From contig NZ_JADFBY010000002.1 in the NCBI RefSeq assembly GCF_015223065.1, forward strand, positions 620,001 to 684,000: a stretch of DNA of 64,000 bases, in the 5' to 3' direction. The notes under the pieces were generated by a model, which worked only from the letters and a program-made list of their open reading frames with translations, searched no databases and was not told where the DNA came from. Source of the DNA: Mucilaginibacter sp. JRF (lineage in GTDB: Bacteria; Bacteroidota; Bacteroidia; Sphingobacteriales; Sphingobacteriaceae). A program made the translations under genes and the position numbers. Of the stretch, positions 18,507 to 27,153 are shown piece by piece. Positions within the stretch are counted from its first letter, which is position 1; each line of letters begins with the position of its first letter.

Positions 18507-19034
18507 TTAAATATCTTTTTTGGCGGCTGTGAACAGTGCCTTAAGCTCGGTAGCATCATCGGGGTGCATACGGCCGCCAAGTATCAGCCTTAATTGACGG
18601 CGACGTAACGCGCCCGCGTAAAGCTCCAGTTCCTTTTCGGTTTGCGGCTCAATTTCGGGCACGGCTATGGTGCGGCCATTTTCATCAAGCGCTACAAAGG
18701 TGTAGTAGGCCTCGTTACATTTAATGTTAGTGCCCGATGGCATGTTTTGCGCCCATACATCCAGCTTAACTTCCATAGAGGTAGTGAACGCGCGGGTAAC
18801 CTTGGCTTCAATATTGATCACATCGCCCAGCTTAACAGGCTGCTGAAATGACACATTATCAACCGATGCGGTAACCACAATGCGGTTGCAATGCTTTTGC
18901 GCCGATATGGCGGCGGCAATATCCATCCAATGCAACAGGCGGCCCCCCATAAGGTTGTGCAGGTAGTTGGTATCATTAGGTAATACCAGCTCGTTCATTA
19001 TGGTAAGCGAGTCTTGCGGGGTTTTTAAAGTCAT
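18507..19034 (-). CDS. Acyl-CoA thioesterase, hotdog fold
   Basis: Hydrolyses acyl-CoA to free acid and CoA in the cytoplasm. The 175-residue protein has the cytoplasmic thioesterase (BFIT/YciA-type) core: NELVLPNDTNYLHNLMGGRLLHWMD with the catalytic Asp/Asn region, then the DNVSFQQPVKLGDVINIEAKV strand pair. I start at ATG 19034; the frame stays open upstream without a good start. A promoter box lies 23 bases upstream. It is convergent with the DUF3050 gene, with no gap between the stops. Confidence 0.85.
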   Translation of the reverse strand: MTLKTPQDSLTIMNELVLPNDTNYLHNLMGGRLLHWMDIAAAISAQKHCNRIVVTASVDNVSFQQPVKLGDVINIEAKVTRAFTTSMEVKLDVWAQNMPSGTNIKCNEAYYTFVALDENGRTIAVPEIEPQTEKELELYAGALRRRQLRLILGGRMHPDDATELKALFTAAKKDI

Positions 19035-19057
19035 ATTACAATCGGCGATGTTTGCTG

Positions 19058-19065
19058 CAAATATA
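19058..19065 (-). promoter_or_regulatory. Promoter -7 box TATATTTG before the thioesterase
   Basis: Exact TAnnTTTG on the minus strand, 23 bases before the ATG at 19034. This supports the downstream ATG as start rather than the longer frame. Confidence 0.45.
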
Positions 19066-19080
19066 GCAAAATACAAGCCG

Positions 19081-20346
19081 CTACCGGTTTTGGTTTTTGG
19101 CGGTGCTTATTTGCTGCATGCCGGCAAGCTCCTCCCAACGGGCGCCAGGGGCACGGTAGTAAATAAACAGCTGGTATTCATTCCCGGTTTCGTAATGGCT
19201 GCCCTCTATCACGGTATCATCAGCCTTTTTGGTGGCGTTGTTCACCCAAAGGTATTCATAATCGTACACGCCTTGTTTTAGCTGTAGCATGGTTACAAAC
19301 CTGCCGGTAGCCGCATCAAACTTCAGTACGCTGTTGGCATCAGGCTTAAAGTTGTTAAACCTGCCGATAACGTAAGGCGTACCCTCGGCAGCATCCTTGC
19401 GGGCATCCAAACTAAAATATACTTTGGCGTAATCAGCATCAATCCGCGGGTCGCTGCCATCCTGATTCAAAATGTACCAATTGCCATTATTATCAAACTG
19501 AAACTCATAAGGCTGGCCATTGCGGTTAACATCGGTATTCAATTGAACCGAAAAACCCGTATCCCGGTAAATGCGGTTGATGCCATGTGCACCGGCCTTA
19601 AGCGTACGCGTATCAAAATAGCGGAACTCATTACGCCCCGGAAAATCGTTAGCGTTAACATCATTATAAACCAACTGAGTGCCGCGTATGCTCATTGGCT
19701 CACGGTTTAAAATGGTGGCGTCGGCACGGTAGTTTTGCATAACAAGCACACGCATATCCGTAGCCGGGTTTTGTATGCGTAGTGTGCCGTAGTCAATTGT
19801 AAAATTCAGCTTTTGGTTGGTTTGCCTGTATTGTACATTGTTTGATGGCACCATGGTAGCCGATACCGATACCCGCGAGTTAAGCACATACATTTTACGG
19901 GTAAACACCAGCTTTTGCTGATCGCCACCCTCATAAACCTTTAAAATATAGTTGCCCGCGTATTTGGGTATAATGTTGCTGTTAGGGAAGATGATCTCGT
20001 AATGCACATATTTTTGATATGTGCCCGATGAATATTTATAGTTGATGATTTGATCCTCGGTAAAGCTTTGCAGGTACTCGGCAGGGGATAGGCGCGATGA
20101 ATTCCACAGCGCGTCGCAATGCTCAAGGGTATAATAAAAATTGCTGGTTTGGCCTGTAAGGTCATCAAACCCCAGCACCAGCTTATCGCCCGAGTTAAGG
20201 TTGATAACAGGCAGAGAACCCGCTTTACCCTGATTATAAAGCTCAATACTTTTTATGTTAGTGCGGTATACGCTATCAGTATATTGCTGAGCATAAGCAG
20301 TTAAGTGAAGAATAAAAAGTATTAAAGTATAGATCGTTCTCCTCAT
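19081..20346 (-). CDS. DUF5103 / type IX secretion plug-family protein
   Basis: A 421-residue exported protein with a signal peptide (to about AYAQ). The N-terminal half is the family's first beta-domain (VYRTNIKSIELYNQG..., LEHCDAL, EYLQSF, KYVHYEIIFPN, YAGNYILKVY). Pfam now names this family the T9SS plug protein: Plug closes the outer-membrane channel of the secretion pore Sov/SprA in Flavobacterium. Presence implies a type IX secretion system elsewhere in this genome (inference). It lies downstream of the ABC-F gene, separated by a repeated hairpin. Confidence 0.82.
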   Translation of the reverse strand: MRRTIYTLILFILHLTAYAQQYTDSVYRTNIKSIELYNQGKAGSLPVINLNSGDKLVLGFDDLTGQTSNFYYTLEHCDALWNSSRLSPAEYLQSFTEDQIINYKYSSGTYQKYVHYEIIFPNSNIIPKYAGNYILKVYEGGDQQKLVFTRKMYVLNSRVSVSATMVPSNNVQYRQTNQKLNFTIDYGTLRIQNPATDMRVLVMQNYRADATILNREPMSIRGTQLVYNDVNANDFPGRNEFRYFDTRTLKAGAHGINRIYRDTGFSVQLNTDVNRNGQPYEFQFDNNGNWYILNQDGSDPRIDADYAKVYFSLDARKDAAEGTPYVIGRFNNFKPDANSVLKFDAATGRFVTMLQLKQGVYDYEYLWVNNATKKADDTVIEGSHYETGNEYQLFIYYRAPGARWEELAGMQQISTAKNQNR

Positions 20347-20371
20347 AACTGTTTATAATATGGTTAAATCT

Positions 20372-20389
20372 CCTCCCCTTTAGGGGAGG
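20372..20389. repeat. GC-rich REP-like hairpin
   Basis: CCTCCCC-TTTA-GGGGAGG, followed by CCGGGTGGGGC, in the 55-base gap between two minus-strand genes. It contrasts with the otherwise AT-rich spacers. The same kind of element recurs in intergenic DNA of related genomes (from memory); only one copy is in this window. Confidence 0.55.
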
Positions 20390-20401
20390 CCGGGTGGGGC
20401 T

Positions 20402-22312
20402 TTACTCCAACTCCAATATCTGCTCGGCCAAAGCCTCCCATTTATCTTTTACAGCGCCCAGTTCATCCTTTTTCTGCTGGTAGGCGGTGTTGGTTTGCTT
20501 TAACCGGTTTTGGTCCGAATAAATTTTATCGTCGGCCAGGTCGCTTTCCAGTTTCTTTACCTCGGCTTCAATATCGGCAATTTGCTTTTCCATTTTGCCA
20601 AGCTCCTGGTTAAGCTTTTTAAGCTGCTGGGTTTTATCGTCGCTTTGTTGTTTAACCGGCTCGGGCTTCTTTTCTTCCTTTTTAGGCTGAGGCGTGGGAG
20701 TGGCTTTATCAAACTTACGTTTCGAGTTCCATTCCTCGTACTCTGCATAAGTACCGGGGTAGATCTTGATCTTTTGATCTTCAATGTACCAAATCCTGTT
20801 AGCCACATTATCCAGAAAATACCTGTCGTGCGATACTACTACCACCGTACCTTCGTACTGCTGTATAGCCTGTATCAGTATGTTTACCGATTGTATGTCA
20901 AGGTGGTTGGTAGGCTCATCGAGAACCAAAAAGTTAGCATCGGCGGTAAGGGCCTTGGCCAATGCCACGCGCGATTTTTCACCACCCGAAAGCACCTTGA
21001 TCTTTTTAAACACATCATCGCCCGTAAACAGGAACGAACCCAATATGGTACGCAGCTCGGTATCGGTATGTTTTGGCGCGAATGATTGCAGTTCGGCCAG
21101 TATCTCGTTCTCCAGATGGAGTGATTCCAACTGGTGCTGCGCGAAGAAGGTTGTTGAAACGTTGTGTCCTGTGGTTACCGTACCGGTATAGTCCTTATCG
21201 GCATTGGCAATGATACGCAACAGGGTTGATTTACCACGACCGTTAGCACCAATCAGGGCTATCTTATCGCCTTTCTCAATTACCGCCTCGGCACTATCCA
21301 GAATATCAATAGCCGGGTATTTCTTGGTAATATCCTCAAGGGTTACCACGTGCCTGCCCGATTGTTTAGAGAACCTGAACGTGAAGTTAACCGTTGGGTT
21401 GTCATCATCCACATCATCTACACGCTCCATTTTATCGAGCATTTTGATGCGCGATTGTGCCATTTTAGCTTTGGATGCCTTGGCACGGAAACGCTCAATC
21501 AGGCGTTCTTCCTGCTTTATTTTTGATTGCTGGTTTTTAAACTCTCCACGCTGAATTTCCTCACGAAGGGCTTTTTCTTCCAGATAGAAAGAGTAATTAC
21601 CCGCGTAAACGGTCAGTTTACCCTTGCGCGATTCAACCGTACGATTGATCACCTTATCCAAAAACCATCTATCGTGCGATACGATGATCACCGCACCGTC
21701 AAAGTCTTTCAGGTACTGCTCCAACCATTGTATTGATGGTAAGTCCAGGTGGTTGGTAGGCTCATCCAGCAGCAGTATATCAGGTGCCTGTAACAGAATT
21801 TTAGCCAGCATAACACGCATACGCCATCCACCCGAAAAGGTGCTTAGCTTGCGGTGTGTATCGGCCTCGCTAAAACCTAAACCCGCCAAAATTTCGTGGG
21901 CTTTGTATTCAATATTGTAACCGTCAAGCGCCTCAAATTCGGTTTGCTTGTCGCTTAGCTTGTGTAATAAGTCTTCGCTGTAATCTGTTTCCAGTTTTTT
22001 GAGGAGGTTCTCAATTTCGGTATGCAGCTGGTTTTGGCGCTCAAAGGCCTCCATAGCCACGTGCAGTATGTTCTTGTCCGACGCGTAGGATAACAAATCC
22101 TGGTTCAAATAACCCAGGGTCAGATCCTTCGCCATTGATATAGTGCCCGATGTAGGTTTGTATTCGCCCACTATCATACGCAGCAGCGTGGTTTTGCCGG
22201 TTCCGTTAGCGCCTATCAGGCCTATTTTTTCGCCCGGTTTAATATGCCAGTTAGCCTCGTCATACAATTTCCTTGCACCTATCTCAAACGTCAGATTATT
22301 TATTGCGATCAT
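20402..22312 (-). CDS. ABC-F family ATPase (Uup/EttA-like translation factor)
   Basis: A 636-residue soluble protein with two ABC cassettes in one chain and no membrane segment. Walker A sites: GANGTGKTT (G34-T42) and GANGRGKST (second cassette, about residue 360); ABC signatures FSGGWRMR and LSGGEKSR; Walker B LLLDEPTNHLD and LVLDEPTNHLD. The charged linker between them (KASKAKMAQSRIKML) is the ribosomal P-site-tRNA interaction motif. A Lys/Glu-rich coiled coil of about 90 residues ends the protein, as in Uup. ABC-F proteins rescue or tune ribosomes; some give antibiotic resistance, but nothing here indicates that. Confidence 0.92.
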   Translation of the reverse strand: MIAINNLTFEIGARKLYDEANWHIKPGEKIGLIGANGTGKTTLLRMIVGEYKPTSGTISMAKDLTLGYLNQDLLSYASDKNILHVAMEAFERQNQLHTEIENLLKKLETDYSEDLLHKLSDKQTEFEALDGYNIEYKAHEILAGLGFSEADTHRKLSTFSGGWRMRVMLAKILLQAPDILLLDEPTNHLDLPSIQWLEQYLKDFDGAVIIVSHDRWFLDKVINRTVESRKGKLTVYAGNYSFYLEEKALREEIQRGEFKNQQSKIKQEERLIERFRAKASKAKMAQSRIKMLDKMERVDDVDDDNPTVNFTFRFSKQSGRHVVTLEDITKKYPAIDILDSAEAVIEKGDKIALIGANGRGKSTLLRIIANADKDYTGTVTTGHNVSTTFFAQHQLESLHLENEILAELQSFAPKHTDTELRTILGSFLFTGDDVFKKIKVLSGGEKSRVALAKALTADANFLVLDEPTNHLDIQSVNILIQAIQQYEGTVVVVSHDRYFLDNVANRIWYIEDQKIKIYPGTYAEYEEWNSKRKFDKATPTPQPKKEEKKPEPVKQQSDDKTQQLKKLNQELGKMEKQIADIEAEVKKLESDLADDKIYSDQNRLKQTNTAYQQKKDELGAVKDKWEALAEQILELE

Positions 22313-22319
22313 TTGGGCG

Positions 22320-22327
22320 CAAAGATA
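22320..22327 (-). promoter_or_regulatory. Promoter -7 box TATCTTTG abutting the ABC-F start
   Basis: Exact TAnnTTTG on the minus strand, seven bases before the ATG at 22312. A near-leaderless mRNA is implied. Confidence 0.55.
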
Positions 22328-22415
22328 CGATTTTTGGAGCTTAAAGCTTAAAGTCTATAGCTTAAAGCGGAAAGACCAAAGCAGAAAGCTTTAGTATTTT
22401 GTAATTGCCAAAAGA

Positions 22416-22578
22416 GCTTTCAGCTTTAATCTTTCAGCCTTCTGCTCTATTTTCTGCTTTCAGCTTTGGTCTTTCAGCTTTCTGCTCTATTCGCTTTCGG
22501 CTTTAATCTTTCAGCCTTCTGCTCAATTTTCAGCCTTCAGCTTTGGTCTTTAAGCTTTCTGCTCTATTCGCTTTCAGC
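22416..22578. repeat. Tandem repeat, alternating 40/37-base units (77-base period)
   Basis: Unit starts at 22416, 22456, 22493, 22533 and 22570 share GCTTTCAGCTTTnnTCTTTCAGC. Units 1 and 3 carry AATCTTTCAGCCTTCTGCTC, units 2 and 4 GGTCTTT(C/A)AGCTTTCTGCTC, so the higher period is 77 bases, present twice, plus a fragment. The 22340-22392 stretch holds partly inverted copies (GGAAAGACCAAAGCAGAAAG). No ORF. It fills the gap between the divergent ABC-F and pyrD genes, stopping about 20 bases before the pyrD promoter box. Confidence 0.8.
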
Positions 22579-22595
22579 AATATCACCATAATATA

Positions 22596-22603
22596 TACCT
22601 TTG
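22596..22603 (+). promoter_or_regulatory. Promoter -7 box TACCTTTG abutting pyrD
   Basis: Exact TAnnTTTG followed by CGGC and the ATG at 22608: four bases between box and start, again implying no 5' leader. Confidence 0.55.
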
Positions 22604-22607
22604 CGGC

Positions 22608-23645
22608 ATGTATAGTTTACTTAAACCATTGCTGTTTCAGTTTGACCCGGAGAAGGTGCATTATTTTGTTACCCGCAACCTGCGCAGGTTCAATAAATTT
22701 CCCGGCGGGGCGGCCGTTAGTCGTGCCACGTGGGATTTGAAGGATAGTCGACTGGAAAAGGAAGTATTCGGACTAAAATTTATCAACCCTGTTGGCCTTG
22801 CTGCCGGGTTTGATAAAAATGGCGAAGTAATAGCCGAAATGGCCAATCTTGGTTTTGGTTTTGTTGAGGTAGGAACCGTAACGCCGCTACCGCAACCGGG
22901 TAACCCCAAGCCGCGCATGTTCCGCCTGCCGCCTGATGAGGCGCTGATCAACCGTATGGGTTTCAATAACCTGGGAGTTGATGTGGTTGCCGCGCGTTTG
23001 GCTGCCTACCGTAAAAACCGACCAAAAGGGCAGGAGGGCATTATTATTGGTGGTAACATCGGCAAAAATAAGGTAACACCTAATGAGGATGCCGTAAGCG
23101 ATTACATAAAATGTTTTGACAGGTTATTTGATGTGGTTGACTACTTTGTGGTGAACGTAAGCTCGCCCAACACACCCGGTCTGCGTGCCTTACAGGAGAA
23201 GGAGCCGCTAATGCATATATTGAACACGCTGCAACAGCGCAATAATAAAAACGGCATAAGCAAACCAATCCTCCTTAAAATAGCACCTGATTTAACCGAT
23301 GATCAACTGAATGATATTGTTGAGATAGTTACCGAAACTAAAATAGCGGGTGTTATAGCTACCAATACTACTATCAGTCGTGAAGGGTTAACCGGCACGC
23401 ATAAAGCCGAAACCGGCGGATTAAGCGGCAAGCCATTAACGCAGCGTTCAACCGAGGTTATTGCTTATCTGCATAAAAAATCAAATGGCGCTTTCCCTAT
23501 CATTGGGGTGGGGGGCATACATTCGGCTGAAGATGCCGTGGAGAAATTGAATGCCGGGGCATCATTGGTGCAACTTTATACCGGCTTTATTTACGAGGGG
23601 CCATCGCTTATAAAGCGTATCAACAAAAAAATCCTGTCGGTATAA
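22608..23645 (+). CDS. pyrD: Dihydroorotate dehydrogenase, quinone-dependent (class 2)
   Basis: Fourth step of UMP synthesis: oxidises dihydroorotate to orotate, passing electrons to quinone at the inner membrane through FMN. The 345-residue protein has the class 2 N-terminal helix for membrane contact ([17 protein letters not shown]), [33 protein letters not shown] with the class 2 catalytic Ser, and [11 protein letters not shown] for the FMN phosphate. Length and motifs are standard. A terminator hairpin overlaps its last codons. Confidence 0.95.
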   Translation: MYSLLKPLLFQFDPEKVHYFVTRNLRRFNKFPGGAAVSRATWDLKDSRLEKEVFGLKFINPVGLAAGFDKNGEVIAEMANLGFGFVEVGTVTPLPQPGNPKPRMFRLPPDEALINRMGFNNLGVDVVAARLAAYRKNRPKGQEGIIIGGNIGKNKVTPNEDAVSDYIKCFDRLFDVVDYFVVNVSSPNTPGLRALQEKEPLMHILNTLQQRNNKNGISKPILLKIAPDLTDDQLNDIVEIVTETKIAGVIATNTTISREGLTGTHKAETGGLSGKPLTQRSTEVIAYLHKKSNGAFPIIGVGGIHSAEDAVEKLNAGASLVQLYTGFIYEGPSLIKRINKKILSV

Positions 23646-23660
23646 CCAACAGGATTTTTT
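23625..23660. terminator. Bidirectional terminator between pyrD and the small basic protein
   Basis: Arms AAAAAATCCTGT / ACAGGATTTTTT (12 bases each, 12-base loop). The stem includes the last pyrD codons and stop. The symmetric A/T tails let it also end the minus-strand gene finishing at 23685. Confidence 0.8.
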
Positions 23661-23684
23661 TATTTTAAATAAGATCTTTTAAAC

Positions 23685-23855
23685 TTATTTGGTCAAAGAA
23701 GCTAAAACTTCGTTGTTTTTAGCTAACTGATCTTTAGTTGATTGAGCTGAACGGCTGCCTGGTTGCAGGTTAGTAGCCAGTTTCAGGAATTGAACTTCCA
23801 AACGTGAGAAAGTTTTATTTCTTCTATCTTTTCTTTTTAAACGAGTAACGCCCAT
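23685..23855 (-). CDS. Small basic protein, 56 residues
   Basis: ATG at 23855, stop at 23685. The product starts MGVTRLKRKDRRNKTFSR and is strongly basic at the N-terminus, then helical (LEVQFLKLATNL), a QPGSRSAQ turn and a second helix. It has coding-like composition, a good start, a terminator behind it, and fills the gap between pyrD and tRNA-Cys. I recall similar short proteins in related genomes. The basic half suggests binding to RNA or DNA, which is only a guess. It is too short for the usual ORF cut-off. Confidence 0.75.
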   Translation of the reverse strand: MGVTRLKRKDRRNKTFSRLEVQFLKLATNLQPGSRSAQSTKDQLAKNNEVLASLTK

Positions 23856-23890
23856 GATACTTAATTTTTTAATACTTTAATAATCCTGTG

Positions 23891-23961
23891 AGGTCGGGAG
23901 CGGATTCGAACCGCTGTACGAGGTTTTGCAGACCTCTGCCTAGCCACTCGGCCACCCGACC
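23891..23961 (-). tRNA. tRNA-Cys (GCA)
   Basis: 71-base cloverleaf on the minus strand. The acceptor stem GGTCGGG / CCCGACC pairs fully, the anticodon arm is GAGGT-CTGCAAA-ACCTC with anticodon GCA, and the T-arm loop is GGTTCGAATCC. No CCA is encoded. It stands between the small basic protein gene and trmH. Confidence 0.95.
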
Positions 23962-24010
23962 ATTTTTTAAGGAACGCAAAAGTAGCAAATATTTTTGTTG
24001 ACTACCAACT

Positions 24011-24760
24011 TTATTTCAATGTATTTCTTTTTATTTCTGAACAAAATATGGCGGTAGCTATGCCAACGTTCAGTGATTCAGCCTGGCCTGCCCTTGGTAT
24101 GGTGATGGCTTTTTGTATCAGCTTCTCAACAGCCGGCCTTATACCGTTGCCCTCATTGCCCATAACAATGAGGCCTTCGCCGCCAAATTGAGTTTCGTAA
24201 ATGTTTTTTCCGTTAAACAGGGCGCCAAATACGGGCAGTTGCGTGCGCTTTAAAAACTGTTCAATATCAACATAATGCAGCCTGGTGCGCGATAGTGAAC
24301 CCATGCTGGCCTGTACCACCTTGGGGTTATAGGCATCAACCGTATCGGCCGAGCAAATAATATCGGTAATGCCAAACCAATCCGCCGTGCGAATGATAGT
24401 GCCCAAATTGCCGGGATCTTGTATGCCATCTAAAACAATTGAAAACTTTTTGCTTAACGTATCGTTACTAAGTGCGGGCCAATCGGGTATCTTTATCAGC
24501 GCGACAACATCCTGTGGTGTTTTTAACGCGCTGATCTTTTCCAGATCGTTCAATGATATTTGCTGGCTGTTTATTTTTTGCGATAAATTCAGCAATTTTG
24601 GGTCGGATGTATACGTTTGGAAAACGGTATCAACCTGGTATGCCGAATTGGCAAACTCATTAACCGATTTGTGGCCCTCAACAAGGAACAGGCCATGCTC
24701 GGTACGAAACTTTTTATGTTGTAAGGATTTTAATAAATTGATCTGAGATTTTGAAAGCAT
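24011..24760 (-). CDS. TrmH-family RNA 2'-O-ribose methyltransferase (SpoU superfamily)
   Basis: Methylates a ribose 2'-OH in rRNA or tRNA using S-adenosylmethionine. The 249-residue protein has an N-terminal substrate-binding domain (FLVEGHKSVNEF, residues 1-100) and the knotted SpoU domain with the three signature motifs: ILDGIQDPGNLGTIIRTADWFG, VMGNEGNGI and IPRAGQAESLNVGIATAIF. The exact RNA target is not predictable. Its ATG at 24760 overlaps the start of the divergent tamL gene by ten bases, so each promoter must lie inside the other gene. Confidence 0.92.
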   Translation of the reverse strand: MLSKSQINLLKSLQHKKFRTEHGLFLVEGHKSVNEFANSAYQVDTVFQTYTSDPKLLNLSQKINSQQISLNDLEKISALKTPQDVVALIKIPDWPALSNDTLSKKFSIVLDGIQDPGNLGTIIRTADWFGITDIICSADTVDAYNPKVVQASMGSLSRTRLHYVDIEQFLKRTQLPVFGALFNGKNIYETQFGGEGLIVMGNEGNGIRPAVEKLIQKAITIPRAGQAESLNVGIATAIFCSEIKRNTLK

Positions 24761-27144
24761 ACACTTATCCTGCTAAATATCGCCTTACAATATTAACTAT
24801 TCTTTTGCTCATAATATCCTCGGGCTGTAGTTTAACCCGCAAACTTAAGGACGACCAGGCACTTGTGCGCAAGGTTACCATTAAGGGTATTGATGATGAT
24901 TATAAGGATCTCGCGTTAAATTATGTTGATAAAGAGCAGCAGCCCAACAACTGGCTTAACCTGCAATTTTATTACCTGTTCAGTAAAAACGGTAAAAAAA
25001 ATATTGGTGAGGCTCCTTCTATTTTAGATAGTAGCCTGGTTGAGTATTCGCGTTTGCAGATCGAAAAATTCCTGCAAAATAAGGGCTACCTGAAAGCTAA
25101 GGTTAAGGATAGCATCTACATAAAAAAGAAAAAGGCCGAGCTGATATTCACTGCCGAAGAAGGCCCGATGTTTAAGGTGCGTAACTTTACCGATAGCATT
25201 GCCGATGGTCGCGTACGCTCGTTGTACGAAGGTTACAAAGGCAAAGCCCACGTTAAGCCGGGCAGCCGGTTTGACAGGGATAGCCTGGCTTCTGATCGTG
25301 ATGAGATATACACGGTGATGAAACGTAATGGCTATTTTGATTTTTATCGCCAATACATCAGCTACGATTACGATTCGACCTATAACAGCAGCGTGGTCGA
25401 TCTGAAAGTGGTAATCGATAATCCTCCGGGCAAAAAAGATCACCCGATATATAAGATCAACAACACGCTGATTACCATTGCGCGCAGTACAGGCCGCTCT
25501 ACAGGGCAGGCCGATACCTTGCAGGTTGATTCGCAGTTCAGGTTTGTTGATTACTCGGGCCGGTTTAAGTCACGCACAGTAACCGATTATATCTTCCAGA
25601 AAAAAGGAGAGCTTTATAATATTGATAGGCAGCAGCTCACCACTGCCCGCCTTTCGGAGTTGAACGTTTTTCGTAACGTGCCCAACCCAACTTATACTAA
25701 ACTGGCCGATAGCAGTAACAGGCTCGATACCCGTATCGACATCATTCCGCTGAAAAGGATGAATGACCGTATTGAGGGGGAGTTTCTGTTTAGCAGTGGC
25801 CGGTATGGTTACAACATTGGTAACACGTTTACCAACCGTAACATGTTTAAGCAGGCTGCAACATTACAGCTTAAAATAAACTGGAGCGTATTGTTTGATA
25901 ACGGCAGCAACTCAGCATCGCGCGGAAGCATAGAAAATCAGGATTTTAAGGTAGGTTTAAGCCTGAGCTATCCTCGATTGATATTGCCGTTTAAAGCGCC
26001 CATATTGGGTAAATACGGGGTGCCGCATACTACTTTTGCCAGTAACTACCAGTTGTTTTATCAAAAAGGATTGGTTAAGCGGCAAAGCTTTGTAAACTCC
26101 ATTACGTACGACTTTTTTGAAACTCCCGATAAACGCCACACGGTTACGCCGTTGTTCGTTGAGTTTTCGCGCGGTACTATCGACCCGAACGCTTACCGGT
26201 TATTGCTGAGCCAAAACAGGTTCTCGTACATATACCTTATCGGGCGTACTATATTAACATCGGGTAGCCAGTATACTTATCAGCTTAATGCCAATAAACT
26301 GAACTGGCTAACCAACTTTATGTATTTTAGGGGGAGCATTGATATTGGCGGCAACGCGTTCAGTTTGTTAAGCCATGTGTTTAACACCAAGCCCGATAGT
26401 ACCGGCAAGCGCACCTTGTTTGGTTACAACTACGCCCAGTACGCTAAAACTGAAATAGATCTTCGCTTTTACCGCACCTTCTCGCACGAGCGCCAGTTCA
26501 TCTTCCGTATAAACCCGGGTGTTGGTATACCTTATGGCAATAGTGACGACTTGATATTCGAGAAGAACTTTTATGCTGGTGGCGCTAATGATATAAGGGC
26601 ATGGTTGCCGCGTACGCTTGGCCCCGGTCAGTTTAACCGTGCCAGCTATGGCACAAGCAGTTTGGCCGATACCCTGCGTAGCCAGTTAAGGTACATTGAT
26701 CAGGTAGGCGAAGTTAAACTGGTAGGTAATGCCGAGTATCGTTACTTGCTGGCCAATAACTTCTTTGGCTCAAAATTGAAGGGTGCCTTTTTTATGGACT
26801 TTGGTAACGTATGGCGCCTTAAAAATGAGGAGGATAACCCGAAGGGACAGTTTAGGCTGGGTAACCTGTGGAACTCAACCGCTATTGGTATTGGTACCGG
26901 CCTGCGTTTTGATCTGCAATTCTTTGTGTTCCGTTTTGATATCGGCTTGAAATTTAAAGACCCACAATTCAATGGCTCCGACCAATGGGTGCTCATCAAA
27001 CATGGCGATGAAATATTCCGCACCGGCGACTTTAAGCGTGCCTATCGCGAAGCCAACAAAACCGGTGTTGATACCGATGGTAATATATTGGGCGAGGGTT
27101 ACAGCTTTATGCAGCTTAACTTTGGCGTGGGCTTACCTTTCTAA
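24751..27144 (+). CDS. TamL-type lipoprotein, BamA/TamA superfamily outer-membrane barrel
   Basis: A 797-residue Omp85-superfamily protein. The N-terminus has a lipoprotein signal with lipobox SSGC (C26), which fits TamL, the Bacteroidota TamA relative that is also a lipoprotein. POTRA-like domains follow (VRKVTIKGI..., FLQNKGYLKAKV, MKRNGYFDF), then the 16-strand barrel from about residue 350 (FYAGGANDIRAWLPRTLGPG near 615) to the final aromatic residue F797. Partner TamB is not in the window. No ATG is in frame near the start; TTG 24751 is the best choice, inside the trmH start region. A BamA-like role in outer-membrane assembly is inferred. Confidence 0.85.
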   Translation: MKAYTYPAKYRLTILTILLLIISSGCSLTRKLKDDQALVRKVTIKGIDDDYKDLALNYVDKEQQPNNWLNLQFYYLFSKNGKKNIGEAPSILDSSLVEYSRLQIEKFLQNKGYLKAKVKDSIYIKKKKAELIFTAEEGPMFKVRNFTDSIADGRVRSLYEGYKGKAHVKPGSRFDRDSLASDRDEIYTVMKRNGYFDFYRQYISYDYDSTYNSSVVDLKVVIDNPPGKKDHPIYKINNTLITIARSTGRSTGQADTLQVDSQFRFVDYSGRFKSRTVTDYIFQKKGELYNIDRQQLTTARLSELNVFRNVPNPTYTKLADSSNRLDTRIDIIPLKRMNDRIEGEFLFSSGRYGYNIGNTFTNRNMFKQAATLQLKINWSVLFDNGSNSASRGSIENQDFKVGLSLSYPRLILPFKAPILGKYGVPHTTFASNYQLFYQKGLVKRQSFVNSITYDFFETPDKRHTVTPLFVEFSRGTIDPNAYRLLLSQNRFSYIYLIGRTILTSGSQYTYQLNANKLNWLTNFMYFRGSIDIGGNAFSLLSHVFNTKPDSTGKRTLFGYNYAQYAKTEIDLRFYRTFSHERQFIFRINPGVGIPYGNSDDLIFEKNFYAGGANDIRAWLPRTLGPGQFNRASYGTSSLADTLRSQLRYIDQVGEVKLVGNAEYRYLLANNFFGSKLKGAFFMDFGNVWRLKNEEDNPKGQFRLGNLWNSTAIGIGTGLRFDLQFFVFRFDIGLKFKDPQFNGSDQWVLIKHGDEIFRTGDFKRAYREANKTGVDTDGNILGEGYSFMQLNFGVGLPF

Positions 27145-27153
27145 AAAAGGGTA

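Noticed and set aside
22416..22578. CRISPR array
   Set aside because: Units touch each other, vary, and have no unique spacers of constant length. No cas genes nearby.
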